22,559 nucleotides of DNA, taken from Igneacidithiobacillus sp041146875 (GTDB lineage Bacteria > Pseudomonadota > Gammaproteobacteria > Acidithiobacillales > Acidithiobacillaceae). A program made the position numbers and the translations under genes. Numbering within the stretch: the stretch's first letter is position 1; every line of letters begins with the position of its first letter. The stretch spans positions 1 to 22,559 of the forward strand of contig NZ_JBFRXP010000027.1 in assembly GCF_041146875.1 (NCBI RefSeq), in the 5' to 3' direction. Below, piece by piece: positions 1-8,188 of this stretch. Below the pieces are notes generated by a model that had not been told where the DNA came from, ran no database searches, and was given only the letters and a program-made list of their open reading frames with translations.

Positions 1-236
1 GATCGCCGTGGGAACCTTCCGGCAGTCACGCTATGCAGCCAGAATCGCCCTGCCCGTGCCCACAATGCGCCGCAACGCAAAGGTAATCGCGGAAATTGGG
101 TGCTTGCGTACGGGAATGGTGCTTCGTAATATTGTTCTTTGGGGCCATTGAAGTCTTTCACCTTCTCGAATATGGCAATTTTGTCAATCCAATCACTTGG
201 CTGTGGCACGGATTCAAGATCTATGTCCTCCGCCAT
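1..236 (-). CDS. Possible 5' part of an unknown gene running off the window
   Basis: On the minus strand an open frame starts at ATG 236 and stays open for 78 codons to the window edge. The first half (starting MAEDIDLESV, rich in D, E, K, P) looks protein-like. The second half is rich in R, W and L and less convincing, and the other two minus-strand frames are also open for part of the stretch. No family was recognised and no clear ribosome binding site precedes the ATG. It would be divergent from the diiron oxygenase gene. It may be a real gene start, a decayed remnant or chance. A plus-strand frame is also open at 1-129, so the coding strand is not certain. Confidence 0.22.
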   Translation of the reverse strand, partial: MAEDIDLESVPQPSDWIDKIAIFEKVKDFNGPKEQYYEAPFPYASTQFPRLPLRCGALWARAGRFWLHSVTAGRFPRR

Positions 237-273
237 CCGTTTTTGAAGCTCTTGTAAATCGCAACATCCTTGC

Positions 274-303
274 CTCGTTAGATCTCGTTAGATCTCGTTA
301 GGC
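274..303. repeat. 10-bp tandem repeat, about 2.8 copies
   Basis: The unit CTCGTTAGAT is present at 274-283 and 284-293, followed by CTCGTTAGGC at 294-303. It lies immediately upstream of the GTG start of the diiron oxygenase ORF. It contains no strong promoter or ribosome binding site that I can see. Confidence 0.8.
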
Positions 304-308
304 TTGGA

Positions 309-1229
309 GTGCTCCGCGAGGCATGGCAAAATGCCCAACACGAATCATTCATGGGCAGAGATTTCATGGCGGTCGTTAAGCGTCATCACGACGTCCTCAT
401 TCAGCGCCTCAGTCGACACAGTGCCAGCTACCGGGATCCTTTGGAGGAAATCCCGTGGGACACCCTTGACCCAGAGCGCGCTTGGTTACCAGACTCTTTA
501 GTTTCTTTGTATGGGCTGCCCGAGTATGAGGCACTCAGCGCAGAAGAACGCATTCGTCTGTCCCAGGTTGAGTTTGTCTCCTTTTGTGAGCTGGGTCTTT
601 GGCTCGAAGCGTTGTTCATTCAGCGTCTGGGCAGTCACTCGTTGCAGCATCTGTATGGCGATACGCATAGTTATCATTACCAACTCCATGAACTACGTGA
701 AGAAGTCGGACACAGCCTCATGTTTCTGGAGCTGCAGCACCGGGCACAGTTGCCCTTCATGACCCCACCGAAGCAACGGCCGCGTCTGGCAACTTGGTTT
801 GCTCGCCTCGCGCCCGAGGGTTCGGCGGCATTTTGGGCGACAATCTTGATTGGGGAAAATGTCCCTGACCAAATGAATCGCTCCATTTTGGTAGAAAAAA
901 GTTTACCTGCCGCGGTCCTTGGCATCACCCAGTTACATCGTCGGGAAGAGGCGCGACACATGGCCTTTGCGCGCATCACCGTGCAACGTCGTAGCCGCCG
1001 CCTGAATGGCATGCAACGACGTCTTCTCAGCCCTCTTCTGCGCGAGGTCATGCGCCAATTCCTGTATACGACATTCTTTCCGGTCCCGGCCGTGTATGCG
1101 GCAGCCGGGCTCGAATCCGTGCAGCGCCTGGCGCGTCTGGCCCGCCAAAACCCTCAGCGCATTCAATTGATGAATAGCTGCGCGGAACCCAGCCGCGAAT
1201 TTCTCCGCAGTCAAGGATTTTTCATATGA
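309..1229 (+). CDS. AurF-type diiron oxygenase (p-aminobenzoate N-oxygenase-like)
   Basis: The 306-residue frame carries the full ligand pattern of the AurF/CmlI diiron family. Numbered from the GTG start at 309, these are a Glu near 100 (LWLEALF), EEVGH with E132 and H135, E183 (IGENVP), H210, and EEARH with E214 and H217. The spacings E183-H210 (27) and H210-E214 (4) match those of AurF. Such enzymes activate O2 at a non-haem diiron site to oxidise amines or other small substrates; the substrate here is unknown. The start is unsure: GTG 309, ATG 351 and ATG 366 are in frame, and only 366 has a weak purine-rich stretch (GGGCAGAG) before it. The stop overlaps the next gene by ATGA, and pgm follows, so it looks like the first gene of a short operon. 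No biosynthetic cluster is visible in the window. Confidence 0.8.
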   Translation: MLREAWQNAQHESFMGRDFMAVVKRHHDVLIQRLSRHSASYRDPLEEIPWDTLDPERAWLPDSLVSLYGLPEYEALSAEERIRLSQVEFVSFCELGLWLEALFIQRLGSHSLQHLYGDTHSYHYQLHELREEVGHSLMFLELQHRAQLPFMTPPKQRPRLATWFARLAPEGSAAFWATILIGENVPDQMNRSILVEKSLPAAVLGITQLHRREEARHMAFARITVQRRSRRLNGMQRRLLSPLLREVMRQFLYTTFFPVPAVYAAAGLESVQRLARLARQNPQRIQLMNSCAEPSREFLRSQGFFI

Positions 1230-1516
1230 GCGACCATCGCCCCCAAATGCTCTTCCCCCTCGGCACCATTCTACTTTCTCCCGATGCACAGAGCATTTTC
1301 GAGGCGGGAGAAATCGACCCACAGGAACTACTGCGCCGCCATGTGACCGGTGATTGGGAAGAAAGCATGGACGAAGACCTGCGCCGCGCGAGTCTGACGG
1401 CCATTACCGATGGCGGCATCGTCGTCAGCACTTGGCAGATCGGCGGCTATACTTTATGGGTGCGCACTGATGCAGCGCGTAGCTCCACCGTGATGGATAT
1501 TCCCTTGGATCACTGA
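1226..1516 (+). CDS. Small conserved hypothetical protein
   Basis: 96 residues. It begins at the ATG inside the ATGA overlap with the diiron oxygenase stop, with AAGGA eight bases upstream, so translation is probably coupled. It has the shape of a widely scattered family of roughly 90-residue soluble proteins with the pattern FPLG...ATPGA/S...ARH..GDW....ED...N/L; here FPLGTILLSPDA, LLRRHVTGDW and DEDLRRASL are visible. That resemblance is from memory. Relatives are often on plasmids and mobile elements and have no established function. No signal peptide, membrane segment or metal motif is seen. Position suggests a partner of the oxygenase, but that is inference. Confidence 0.75.
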   Translation: MSDHRPQMLFPLGTILLSPDAQSIFEAGEIDPQELLRRHVTGDWEESMDEDLRRASLTAITDGGIVVSTWQIGGYTLWVRTDAARSSTVMDIPLDH

Positions 1517-1526
1517 GGTCTTGGTC

Positions 1527-3158
1527 ATGGACATTGCCACTGTCAGCACGCAACCCTTCGCGGACCAAAGGCCGGGCACCTCTGGCCTGCGCAAAAAAGT
1601 TACGGTCTTTCAACAGGCGCATTACCTAGAAAATTTCGTGCAGGCAGTTTTTGACGCGATCCCTGATCGTAGCGGCAAAACCCTGGTCCTCGGCGGCGAC
1701 GGGCGCTATTACAACCGCGAGGCCATCCAAATCATCATCAAAATGGCGGTCGCCAATGATTGGGGCGAGCTGCTCATCGGTCGTCAGGGCCTTTTCTCCA
1801 CGCCCGCGGTCTCGCACGTCATCCGCCATTATCACGCGCGCGGCGGGCTCATCCTCAGTGCGTCCCATAATCCTGCCGGACCAGAGCATGATTTTGGCAT
1901 CAAATTCAATGGCGAGAATGGTGGCCCAGCAAGCGAATCTCTCACCGAGAAGATCTGGGCAGGCAGCAAGACCATCAGCGCTTACCGGATTGCGCGTGTT
2001 GCGGATATTGATCTTGATCACGAACACGATCTGCAGATTGGCACGACTCGTATCCGCATCATCGATCCGGTACGCGACTATGCCGACATGATGGAGAAAC
2101 TTTTTGACTTTTCCGCGTTGGCGCGCTTACTACAAGGCCCATTCCGTATGCGTTTCGACGCCTTGCATGCCATCACCGGCCCGTACGCCAAGGAAGTCTT
2201 CGAGCGGCGCCTAGGGGCGCCCGCAGGTACGGTGCAAAACGCCGTTCCTCTGCCAGATTTCGGTGGCGGTCATCCAGACCCGAACCTAGTCTATGCAAAA
2301 CCGCTGGCAGATCTGATGTTTTCCGAGCAGGCCCCGGATTTTGGGGCGGCATCCGATGGCGATGGCGATCGTAATATGATTCTCGGTCACGGCGCCTTCG
2401 TCACGCCCAGCGACTCGCTGGCGGTACTTACTGCGCAGGCTCGCTGTATCCCGGCCTACGCTTCCGGTTTGCACGGTGTGGCGCGTTCCATGCCTACCAG
2501 CCAGGCTGCGGACGTCGTGGCGCAGACACTCGGCATCGAACATTTCGAAACCCCCACCGGCTGGAAGTTTTTCGGTAATCTCCTCGACGCGGGACGCATC
2601 ACCTTCTGCGGCGAGGAAAGCTTTGGTACCGGCTCGGACCATGTGCGGGAAAAGGATGGGCTGTGGGCCGTACTTGCCTGGCTTTCCGTGCTCGCCCATA
2701 GTGGGCAATCCGTGCGCGAAATCCTCGATGCCCACTGGCAGCGCTTTGGCCGTCACTATTACACTCGGCATGACTACGAAGAGCTGCCGAGTGAGATTGC
2801 AGAAGAGATGTTGCGTGGCCTGCGCGCGCAGATGCCCGTCTTGCCGGGGCAGCTGCTGGCTGGGCGTGAGGTGCAAACGGCAGATGATTTTTCCTATACT
2901 GATCCTATTGATGGCAGTGTTAGCGAACACCAAGGCCTGCGAGTCTTGTTTACCGATGGCGCACGACTGATCTTTCGCCTCTCCGGAACAGGTACCGCCG
3001 GTGCTACGCTACGCGTCTATCATGAGGCCTACGAGCGTGACCCCGCGCAATTACAGCGCGACCCGCAGCGTTATCTTGCGCCACTCGTACAACTGGGCAA
3101 GGAACTGACTCGCCTGGAAACCCTTTCTGGCCGTAAGGCCCCCACCGTCATCACATAA
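1527..3158 (+). CDS. pgm: Phosphoglucomutase (alpha-D-glucose phosphate-specific)
   Basis: 543 residues, the usual length for bacterial alpha-PGM. It interconverts glucose-1-phosphate and glucose-6-phosphate in the cytoplasm, feeding UDP-glucose and glycogen synthesis. All four phosphohexomutase signatures are visible: the phosphoserine loop SASHNP (S113), the Mg2+ loop DGDGDRN (277-283), the sugar-binding loop GEESFGTG (362-369), and the C-terminal phosphate-binding RLSGTGTAG. I chose ATG 1527, which has GAGGT eight bases upstream, over the in-frame TTG at 1521. It follows the small protein by 10 bases and is followed by the YtxH gene by 12 bases. UDP-glucose made through this enzyme is the substrate of the cellulose synthase encoded later in the window, although the two loci are not in one operon. 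Confidence 0.95.
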   Translation: MDIATVSTQPFADQRPGTSGLRKKVTVFQQAHYLENFVQAVFDAIPDRSGKTLVLGGDGRYYNREAIQIIIKMAVANDWGELLIGRQGLFSTPAVSHVIRHYHARGGLILSASHNPAGPEHDFGIKFNGENGGPASESLTEKIWAGSKTISAYRIARVADIDLDHEHDLQIGTTRIRIIDPVRDYADMMEKLFDFSALARLLQGPFRMRFDALHAITGPYAKEVFERRLGAPAGTVQNAVPLPDFGGGHPDPNLVYAKPLADLMFSEQAPDFGAASDGDGDRNMILGHGAFVTPSDSLAVLTAQARCIPAYASGLHGVARSMPTSQAADVVAQTLGIEHFETPTGWKFFGNLLDAGRITFCGEESFGTGSDHVREKDGLWAVLAWLSVLAHSGQSVREILDAHWQRFGRHYYTRHDYEELPSEIAEEMLRGLRAQMPVLPGQLLAGREVQTADDFSYTDPIDGSVSEHQGLRVLFTDGARLIFRLSGTGTAGATLRVYHEAYERDPAQLQRDPQRYLAPLVQLGKELTRLETLSGRKAPTVIT

Positions 3159-3170
3159 CGGAGGTATCTC

Positions 3171-3524
3171 ATGGATTACGATACAGACAACGGTTTGAGT
3201 TATGGTGCCTTGGGCGCCGCCCTCGCTGCCGGCGCCTTGGCCGGCGCTGCTGCCGCCCTGCTCTTCGCCCCGCAAAGTGGCGAACGTACCCGCGAGCAAC
3301 TACGGCAACAGGCCAATCGCGCCTGGGATCGCGTTGCCGCGTCACGCGAGCGCATCAATGAGCGAGTGGAGGAATTGCTCGACACCATCGCCATTTACAG
3401 CGAGGAACTGGTCGAAAAAGGCAGGGACATCACGGAGAAGGAGCGCCAGCGCCTCAACGATGGCATCGCGCTCGCACGTCATGAGCTCGATCGCCTGCGG
3501 CGCAAGCTCTCCCGTCTTGATTGA
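3171..3524 (+). CDS. YtxH domain-containing protein
   Basis: 117 residues. An N-terminal hydrophobic, Ala/Gly-rich segment (about 10-33, ending LLFAPQSGERTREQLR) is followed by a long charged helix that probably forms a coiled coil. The 'FAPxSGxxTR' step is typical of YtxH-type gas-vesicle/stress small membrane proteins. A good ribosome binding site (GGAGG) lies about eight bases before the ATG. It is co-directional with pgm 12 bases upstream. Its role is unknown; family members are linked with envelope or general stress. The stop codon overlaps the -35 box of the tRNA promoter. Confidence 0.8.
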   Translation: MDYDTDNGLSYGALGAALAAGALAGAAAALLFAPQSGERTREQLRQQANRAWDRVAASRERINERVEELLDTIAIYSEELVEKGRDITEKERQRLNDGIALARHELDRLRRKLSRLD

Positions 3525-3550
3525 CCGAAGATGGTCGCCGCGGCTATTCT
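3521..3550 (+). promoter_or_regulatory. Sigma-70 promoter of tRNA-Pro
   Basis: The -35 TTGACC (3521-3526) and -10 TATTCT (3545-3550) are separated by 18 bases. The expected start lies one or two bases before the mature tRNA 5' end at 3559, so the leader is minimal. The -35 begins within the stop codon of the YtxH gene. Confidence 0.65.
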
Positions 3551-3558
3551 AGCAGCTT

Positions 3559-3635
<77 letters not shown>

Positions 3636-3644
3636 AATAAAACC

Positions 3645-3680
3645 GGCACTTGGCGTAATTCGCTAGGTGCCTTTTCTTTT
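3645..3680 (+). terminator. Rho-independent terminator after tRNA-Pro
   Basis: Hairpin GGCACTTGGCG / CGCTAGGTGCC (11 pairs, two of them G-T) with loop TAATT, followed by TTTTCTTTT. It starts ten bases after the CCA end. Confidence 0.85.
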
Positions 3681-3724
3681 GCCAGGCGGTTTACCGGTTA
3701 CTCTTCAAAATTAAGCGGGCTCAA

Positions 3725-3753
3725 TTGCACCGGGATAGAGCGTCTGCTAGGCT
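3725..3753 (+). promoter_or_regulatory. Possible promoter of sppA
   Basis: TTGCAC (3725-3730), a 17-base spacer and TAGGCT (3748-3753). The boxes match the sigma-70 consensus only partly. It sits between the tRNA terminator and sppA, where a promoter is needed. Confidence 0.35.
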
Positions 3754-3786
3754 GAAATTCAACATACTTGAGTAGGAACTTGACGC

Positions 3787-5604
3787 ATGCGCCGCCTTCT
3801 GTTGCCGTTCATCTGGCTTGGTAAGGTACTGCACTGGCTGCGACTCACAGTCCTCAATCTCCTGACGCTGGCGATACTGGTATTTGTCATTGCCGCGCTG
3901 GTTGCGCACTTATCGCAGCACAAAATTCAGGTTCACAACAACACGGTCCTCTGGGTAGAACCGCAGGGGAGCTTGGTCTACAGCGAGAGTAACTCTTGGG
4001 AAAATCGCGTCCTGGCGCAAATTCACCCTACCCAAGAACACATTCTGCTTCGGCATCTGATCGCGAGCATCGACCATGCAGCGAAAGACCCAAACATTCG
4101 GGTGATCGCCTTAAACCTGAGCCAATTTGATGGCGGCAGTCTTACGCAGTTGTTGAGCGTTGCCGACGCCCTGCAGCGTTTCCGCGCGCAGGGGAAACTC
4201 GTCTACGCCTATGCACCAGAGTATTCAACGGGCAATTATCTGCTCGCAGCACAGGCTAATGAGGTATTCCTGCCCGAGTTGGGAATGGCCCTGATTACCC
4301 CCTTCTCGACCGACTCCCTCTATTTCAAGGGGTTACTTAACAAACTTGGCGTCACCGTCTCAGCCTTCCGCCAGGGTAAATACAAGTCGGCAGTGGAACC
4401 GTTGACACGCACGGATATGTCACCGGCAGCGCAGGAGGAGAATCGTGCGTGGCTCGCGACCTGGTGGCAATCGTATGAAACTGTGGTAGACCAGGGGCGC
4501 GGCTTGGCGGCTAACGCTCTCCAGAACTACGCCGTGCATCTTCCCCAACTATTGCAAAAATCCCAGGGCAATGCCGCGCAACTGGCGCTACAGGAAAAAC
4601 TCATTACCAAAATTGGCGACGCGGAGGATTTTCGCGATGCCGTTGCGAAAGTGATGGGTGAGAAGTCGAAAAAGCTCAAGCGCATTGGTTGGCAGCGCTA
4701 CTACGCGAGTTTTGCATCTGATCGGCCCGAGCCAGGGCCGGAAATTGCTGTGGTGCCCATCGATGGCATGCTCGTGCCCGGCAACCTGGAACAAGCAGGG
4801 GGGGTCGCGGCCGAGCCGACAGTGCGCCAGCTTGATCATCTGCGCCACGATAAAGAGGTTAAAGCCGTCATCCTGCAGGTCAATAGCCCGGGTGGCGATG
4901 TGAATGCGGCCAATGCCATCCGTCGCGCCATTTTGCGCCTGCGCCAGGCCGGTAAGCCGGTGGTAGTCAGCATGGGCACTTTAGGGGCTTCCGGTGCCTA
5001 CTGGCTGTCTACGGCTGCGGACCGCATTTATGCCGAGCCGACGACCATTGCAGCGGATGTGGGTGTTTTTGTCCTCTTCCCCGACTTTTCCGGGCTTTTA
5101 CAGAAACTGGGCATTGGCTATTCCGGAGTCAGCAGCGTGCCCCATAGCCCTTCATTGTCACCATACGCCCCTCTTAGGAAACCGGAGCAACAGGCCTTGC
5201 AGGCGGTGGTCAATCACATCTATGCCCATTTTGTCGGACTGGTCGCGAAGTCTCGTCATATGCCCTTCGCTCAGGCCGAGAAGGACGCTCAGGGGCGGGC
5301 CTGGAGTGGCGTGGATGCCAAACGTCTGGGTTTGGTGGATGGCTTGGGGGGGATGGCCGAAGCAGAACAAGAAGTGGCAAAACTCGCAAAGCTGCGAAAG
5401 GGGCATTACCACCTCGACTATCTGCCACGTCCGCAAGGGGCATCCTCTATTGCGCAGCTACGCTCCTGGGCGTTGGCAAGCCTCGGGCCATCATTACCCC
5501 TCGGGATGCAAGGAGAGACATTGGAGCAAGCCCAACTTCTGCTACGGTATTCGCAGCCGTACGGGATTTTTGCCTATCTTCCTATCAATCCCAAATTGTC
5601 CTGA
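3787..5604 (+). CDS. sppA: Signal peptide peptidase SppA, 67-kDa type
   Basis: 605 residues, matching the long two-domain SppA of Gram-negatives. It is a membrane-bound serine protease of family S49 that degrades cleaved signal peptides in the periplasm. An N-terminal anchor spans about 19-42. The first S49 domain supplies the catalytic lysine in GKYKSAVEP (K200). The second supplies the nucleophile in GASGAYW (S402), with NSPGG at 366-370 earlier in that domain. So the split Ser/Lys dyad of E. coli SppA is intact. The ribosome binding site is weak (TAGGAAC ten or so bases before ATG 3787). The gene is preceded by the tRNA terminator and is probably transcribed alone or with the permease downstream. 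Confidence 0.93.
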   Translation: MRRLLLPFIWLGKVLHWLRLTVLNLLTLAILVFVIAALVAHLSQHKIQVHNNTVLWVEPQGSLVYSESNSWENRVLAQIHPTQEHILLRHLIASIDHAAKDPNIRVIALNLSQFDGGSLTQLLSVADALQRFRAQGKLVYAYAPEYSTGNYLLAAQANEVFLPELGMALITPFSTDSLYFKGLLNKLGVTVSAFRQGKYKSAVEPLTRTDMSPAAQEENRAWLATWWQSYETVVDQGRGLAANALQNYAVHLPQLLQKSQGNAAQLALQEKLITKIGDAEDFRDAVAKVMGEKSKKLKRIGWQRYYASFASDRPEPGPEIAVVPIDGMLVPGNLEQAGGVAAEPTVRQLDHLRHDKEVKAVILQVNSPGGDVNAANAIRRAILRLRQAGKPVVVSMGTLGASGAYWLSTAADRIYAEPTTIAADVGVFVLFPDFSGLLQKLGIGYSGVSSVPHSPSLSPYAPLRKPEQQALQAVVNHIYAHFVGLVAKSRHMPFAQAEKDAQGRAWSGVDAKRLGLVDGLGGMAEAEQEVAKLAKLRKGHYHLDYLPRPQGASSIAQLRSWALASLGPSLPLGMQGETLEQAQLLLRYSQPYGIFAYLPINPKLS

Positions 5605-5641
5605 CAGACGGCCAGGGTCTAACCAGCAAAACGATAATTGT

Positions 5642-5699
5642 CCGCATCCTTGCCTCGGATGCGGCGCCGGAGCACCTGATCCGGTTTACTGACACCGGA
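5642..5699 (+). promoter_or_regulatory. Cluster of hairpins, two mutually exclusive, before the permease gene
   Basis: The 115-base gap after sppA holds a strong hairpin CCGCATCC/GGATGCGG (5642-5649 with 5657-5664, 7-base loop). It also holds two alternative stems that share one strand: CCGGA (5667-5671) with TCCGG (5680-5684), or TCCGGT (5680-5685) with ACCGGA (5694-5699). No T tract follows, so this is not a standard terminator. The last stem ends 20 bases before the ATG of the permease. Confidence 0.45.
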
Positions 5700-5719
5700 A
5701 AAGCCGCTACTCTTCCCTG

Positions 5720-6682
5720 ATGATGATTCCTCCCCTGCGCTTTGCCCAGTTAGAAGTCCCGCTCTGGGTTCCCGTGACTCTTTTTGCCGCGCTCATGCAG
5801 ACTTGGCGCACTGGCCTGCAAACGCGGTTGAAAGGGACACTGAGTGTCGATGCGGCGAGCTTCGTTCGTTATCTCTATGCCTTGCCTCTGGAGTTTCTCG
5901 CTTTGCTCGTCCTGCTGCTGCGTTTTGGCGACGAGCCCTTTGCGGGTACTGGGCTCCCGTTTTTGTTCTTCTGCCTGGCAGGAGGTGTCGCCCAGATTCT
6001 CGGCACCCTGTTTCTCGTACGCTCTTTCCATAGCCGCGGACTGGTGGCCGGTACCGCCTATGCCAAGACGGAAGCAGCGCAACTGGTCATCCTTACTGTG
6101 CTTTTTCTCGGTGCCGAGATCCAGGCGTTGGCGGTGCTCGGCATCGCGCTGGCTTTTGTAGGCGTCCTGCTCCTGTCGGGCCAGGGATTTGCACTACTAC
6201 GACGCGACTTTTGGCGGGGATTGCGTGAACCAGCCGCCCGCTACGGACTGGCGGCAGCGCTCTCCTTTGCCCTGGCCGCGATTGCCCTGCGCGCTGCCAG
6301 CCGACATGGCGACCCGCAACTCCCTCTCCTGGCCCTCGGACTCTGGATGCTGATCGTGACCAATACCCTGCAGACCCTGTTGCAAGGTTCCTGGCTCTTA
6401 CTCCGCAAGCCCGATGACCTGCGCGCGAGCTTACAGCAGTGGCGTGTCGCCTGGCCCGTTGGCGTGCTCTCAGCGTTGGGCTCTTGGGCCTGGTTCAGCG
6501 GCTTCGCCCTGACGCAGGTGGCCTTGGTACGCGGTCTGGGGCAAGTGGACACGCTGCTGGTCTTTTTCTTTGGTCACAAGATTCTGAAGGAACGCCTGGG
6601 TAAGGCAGAGATCGTCGCCACCCTACTGATCGTTCTGGGTGCGCTCTGCATTGTCGCGCCAGACATCCACTGGCACGGATAA
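5720..6682 (+). CDS. EamA/DMT-superfamily permease
   Basis: 320 residues (319 if the second of two adjacent ATGs is used) and strongly hydrophobic, with about ten predicted membrane segments arranged as two similar halves. This is the layout of EamA-type drug/metabolite transporters of the inner membrane. The C-terminal half ends with the family-like sequence LGQVDTLLVFFFGHKILKE followed by a last hydrophobic helix. The transported solute cannot be told from sequence. The start lacks an obvious Shine-Dalgarno site, and upstream hairpins may influence expression. It converges on lnt with only four bases between the stop codons. Confidence 0.8.
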   Translation: MMIPPLRFAQLEVPLWVPVTLFAALMQTWRTGLQTRLKGTLSVDAASFVRYLYALPLEFLALLVLLLRFGDEPFAGTGLPFLFFCLAGGVAQILGTLFLVRSFHSRGLVAGTAYAKTEAAQLVILTVLFLGAEIQALAVLGIALAFVGVLLLSGQGFALLRRDFWRGLREPAARYGLAAALSFALAAIALRAASRHGDPQLPLLALGLWMLIVTNTLQTLLQGSWLLLRKPDDLRASLQQWRVAWPVGVLSALGSWAWFSGFALTQVALVRGLGQVDTLLVFFFGHKILKERLGKAEIVATLLIVLGALCIVAPDIHWHG

Positions 6683-6686
6683 AGGT

Positions 6687-8183
6687 TTAGGGTTGTACCG
6701 CCTTGCGTGGACGCAAGGCCCAAAGCAGCAGGAGGAGGCTGATACCCAGATAGGGCCAGTTGCCATAGCGGGCATAGGGGGTCTCGCCAGCCATCGGCTG
6801 GATACTGGCATTGAGGGCGGCATAACTAAATTGCGGCAGTTGCGCCAGCACCTGCCCTGTCGGCAGGATAACGGAAGTAATTCCGGTGTTGGTGGCGCGA
6901 ATATCGGGCTTCTGCTCTTGCAAGGCCTGCATCACCGCCATCTGTAGGGTCTGCGCCGAGGCCGTGCTATGGCCATACCAGGCGTAGTCACTGCTGTTGA
7001 CCAGAAAGGTCGCCCCCTGCCGCACACCCTTGCGCACATCGCGGGAGAAGGACTCTTCGTAACAAATCGTCATTCCGGCCTGTTGTCCGTCCACCGGCAA
7101 TACCGACGACCCATCGCCTGGGGTAAAGCTGCCCAGTCCGGGCAGAAAATGGTGCACCAAGGGGCCGAGAATGTGGGGGAAGGGAATGTATTCGCCAAAG
7201 GGGACCAGATGCTCTTTGCGATACCAGCGGATGCGATGGTTCCCATCAATTTCCATGGTGGCATTGTAGTAGCGCCCTTTGGCCTCTTCGACAATACCAA
7301 TCATCAGGACACTGTGATGCTTGGCCGACCAGGTCTGCAGTTGCTGGATCAGCAGCGGAATCTCGGTTTGAAAGACGGGGAAGGCGGTCTCGGGCAAGAC
7401 AATCAGTTGTGTATCCTTGGGGCTAGCAACGATCAGGCGTACATAACGCTCAAGGATGTTATCGATACGACTGGCGTTCCATTTTTCCGTGATGGGGATA
7501 TTGCCTTGCAGGAGACGGACCTGCAGCGGCTCACCTAGCGGATGGGTAAAGCGGACCGTGGCCGCGAAAAGTGCGATCGCGAAAATTAGCAAGATGGCCG
7601 AGGCACCCATAGACCAGACTGCCGCTTGCCGTCGCTGGCTCAGGACCCAGGCGCCAATACTTGCCACGCCGGCCGTCGCCAAGCCCACACCGTATTGACC
7701 GAGCCAGGGCGCGTAGCCAGAGAGAAAATCACCCGTCTGGGTATAGCCAACCGCCAGCCACGGGAAGCCCGTCGCGACGCGCGCACGAAGGTACTCGGCA
7801 AAGACCCAAAACAGGGGCAGCAACCACCAGCGCGCTACTGGCGAGAAGCGCCGGGCAAACCCCATGGCCAAGGCGGGATAAATCGCGCAGTAGGCGGCGA
7901 GCAATGCCACCGCTGCCGCGGCCAGGGGCCAGGACATGTGTGCAAAGCCGTGTAGGGTGATGGAAAGCCAGTACACCCCGGAGTTGAAGGCGCCAAAACC
8001 AAAGAGAAAACCCAGGCCGGCGGCGCGGCGTGGCGAACTGCTGCGCTGCACCAGGAAAAAAAACAGACCTAAGAGAACAAAAGCAAGCCAGGCCTGGTGA
8101 AAGGGGGCAAAGGCCAGCGGCCAAGCCGCTCCCAAAATAAGAGCCACAAGGGCAGGCCAGGCACGGGTAGGGGCGAAAGACAT
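6687..8183 (-). CDS. lnt: Apolipoprotein N-acyltransferase
   Basis: 498 residues, normal for the family. It adds the third acyl chain to the N-terminal cysteine of lipoproteins in the inner membrane. The first 210 residues form several membrane helices, followed by a nitrilase-like periplasmic domain. The catalytic triad is visible: E265 (VLPETAFP), K323 (YRKEHLVPFGE) and C374 (TICYEESF). A final membrane helix lies near 475-490. It is the last gene of the miaB-ybeZ-ybeY-corC-lnt operon, starting five bases after the corC stop. No terminator is seen before the converging permease gene. Confidence 0.96.
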   Translation of the reverse strand: MSFAPTRAWPALVALILGAAWPLAFAPFHQAWLAFVLLGLFFFLVQRSSSPRRAAGLGFLFGFGAFNSGVYWLSITLHGFAHMSWPLAAAAVALLAAYCAIYPALAMGFARRFSPVARWWLLPLFWVFAEYLRARVATGFPWLAVGYTQTGDFLSGYAPWLGQYGVGLATAGVASIGAWVLSQRRQAAVWSMGASAILLIFAIALFAATVRFTHPLGEPLQVRLLQGNIPITEKWNASRIDNILERYVRLIVASPKDTQLIVLPETAFPVFQTEIPLLIQQLQTWSAKHHSVLMIGIVEEAKGRYYNATMEIDGNHRIRWYRKEHLVPFGEYIPFPHILGPLVHHFLPGLGSFTPGDGSSVLPVDGQQAGMTICYEESFSRDVRKGVRQGATFLVNSSDYAWYGHSTASAQTLQMAVMQALQEQKPDIRATNTGITSVILPTGQVLAQLPQFSYAALNASIQPMAGETPYARYGNWPYLGISLLLLLWALRPRKAVQP

Positions 8184-8188
8184 GCCGC

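Noticed and set aside
264..276. 13-base match between the left edge and the sppA-permease gap (CATCCTTGCCTCG at 264 and about 5645)
   Set aside because: A match of this length is expected by chance in a 22-kb window, and the surroundings differ.
2286..2933. Minus-strand open frame of 215 codons inside pgm
   Set aside because: It is a shadow of the pgm frame, with no ribosome binding site or recognisable domain.
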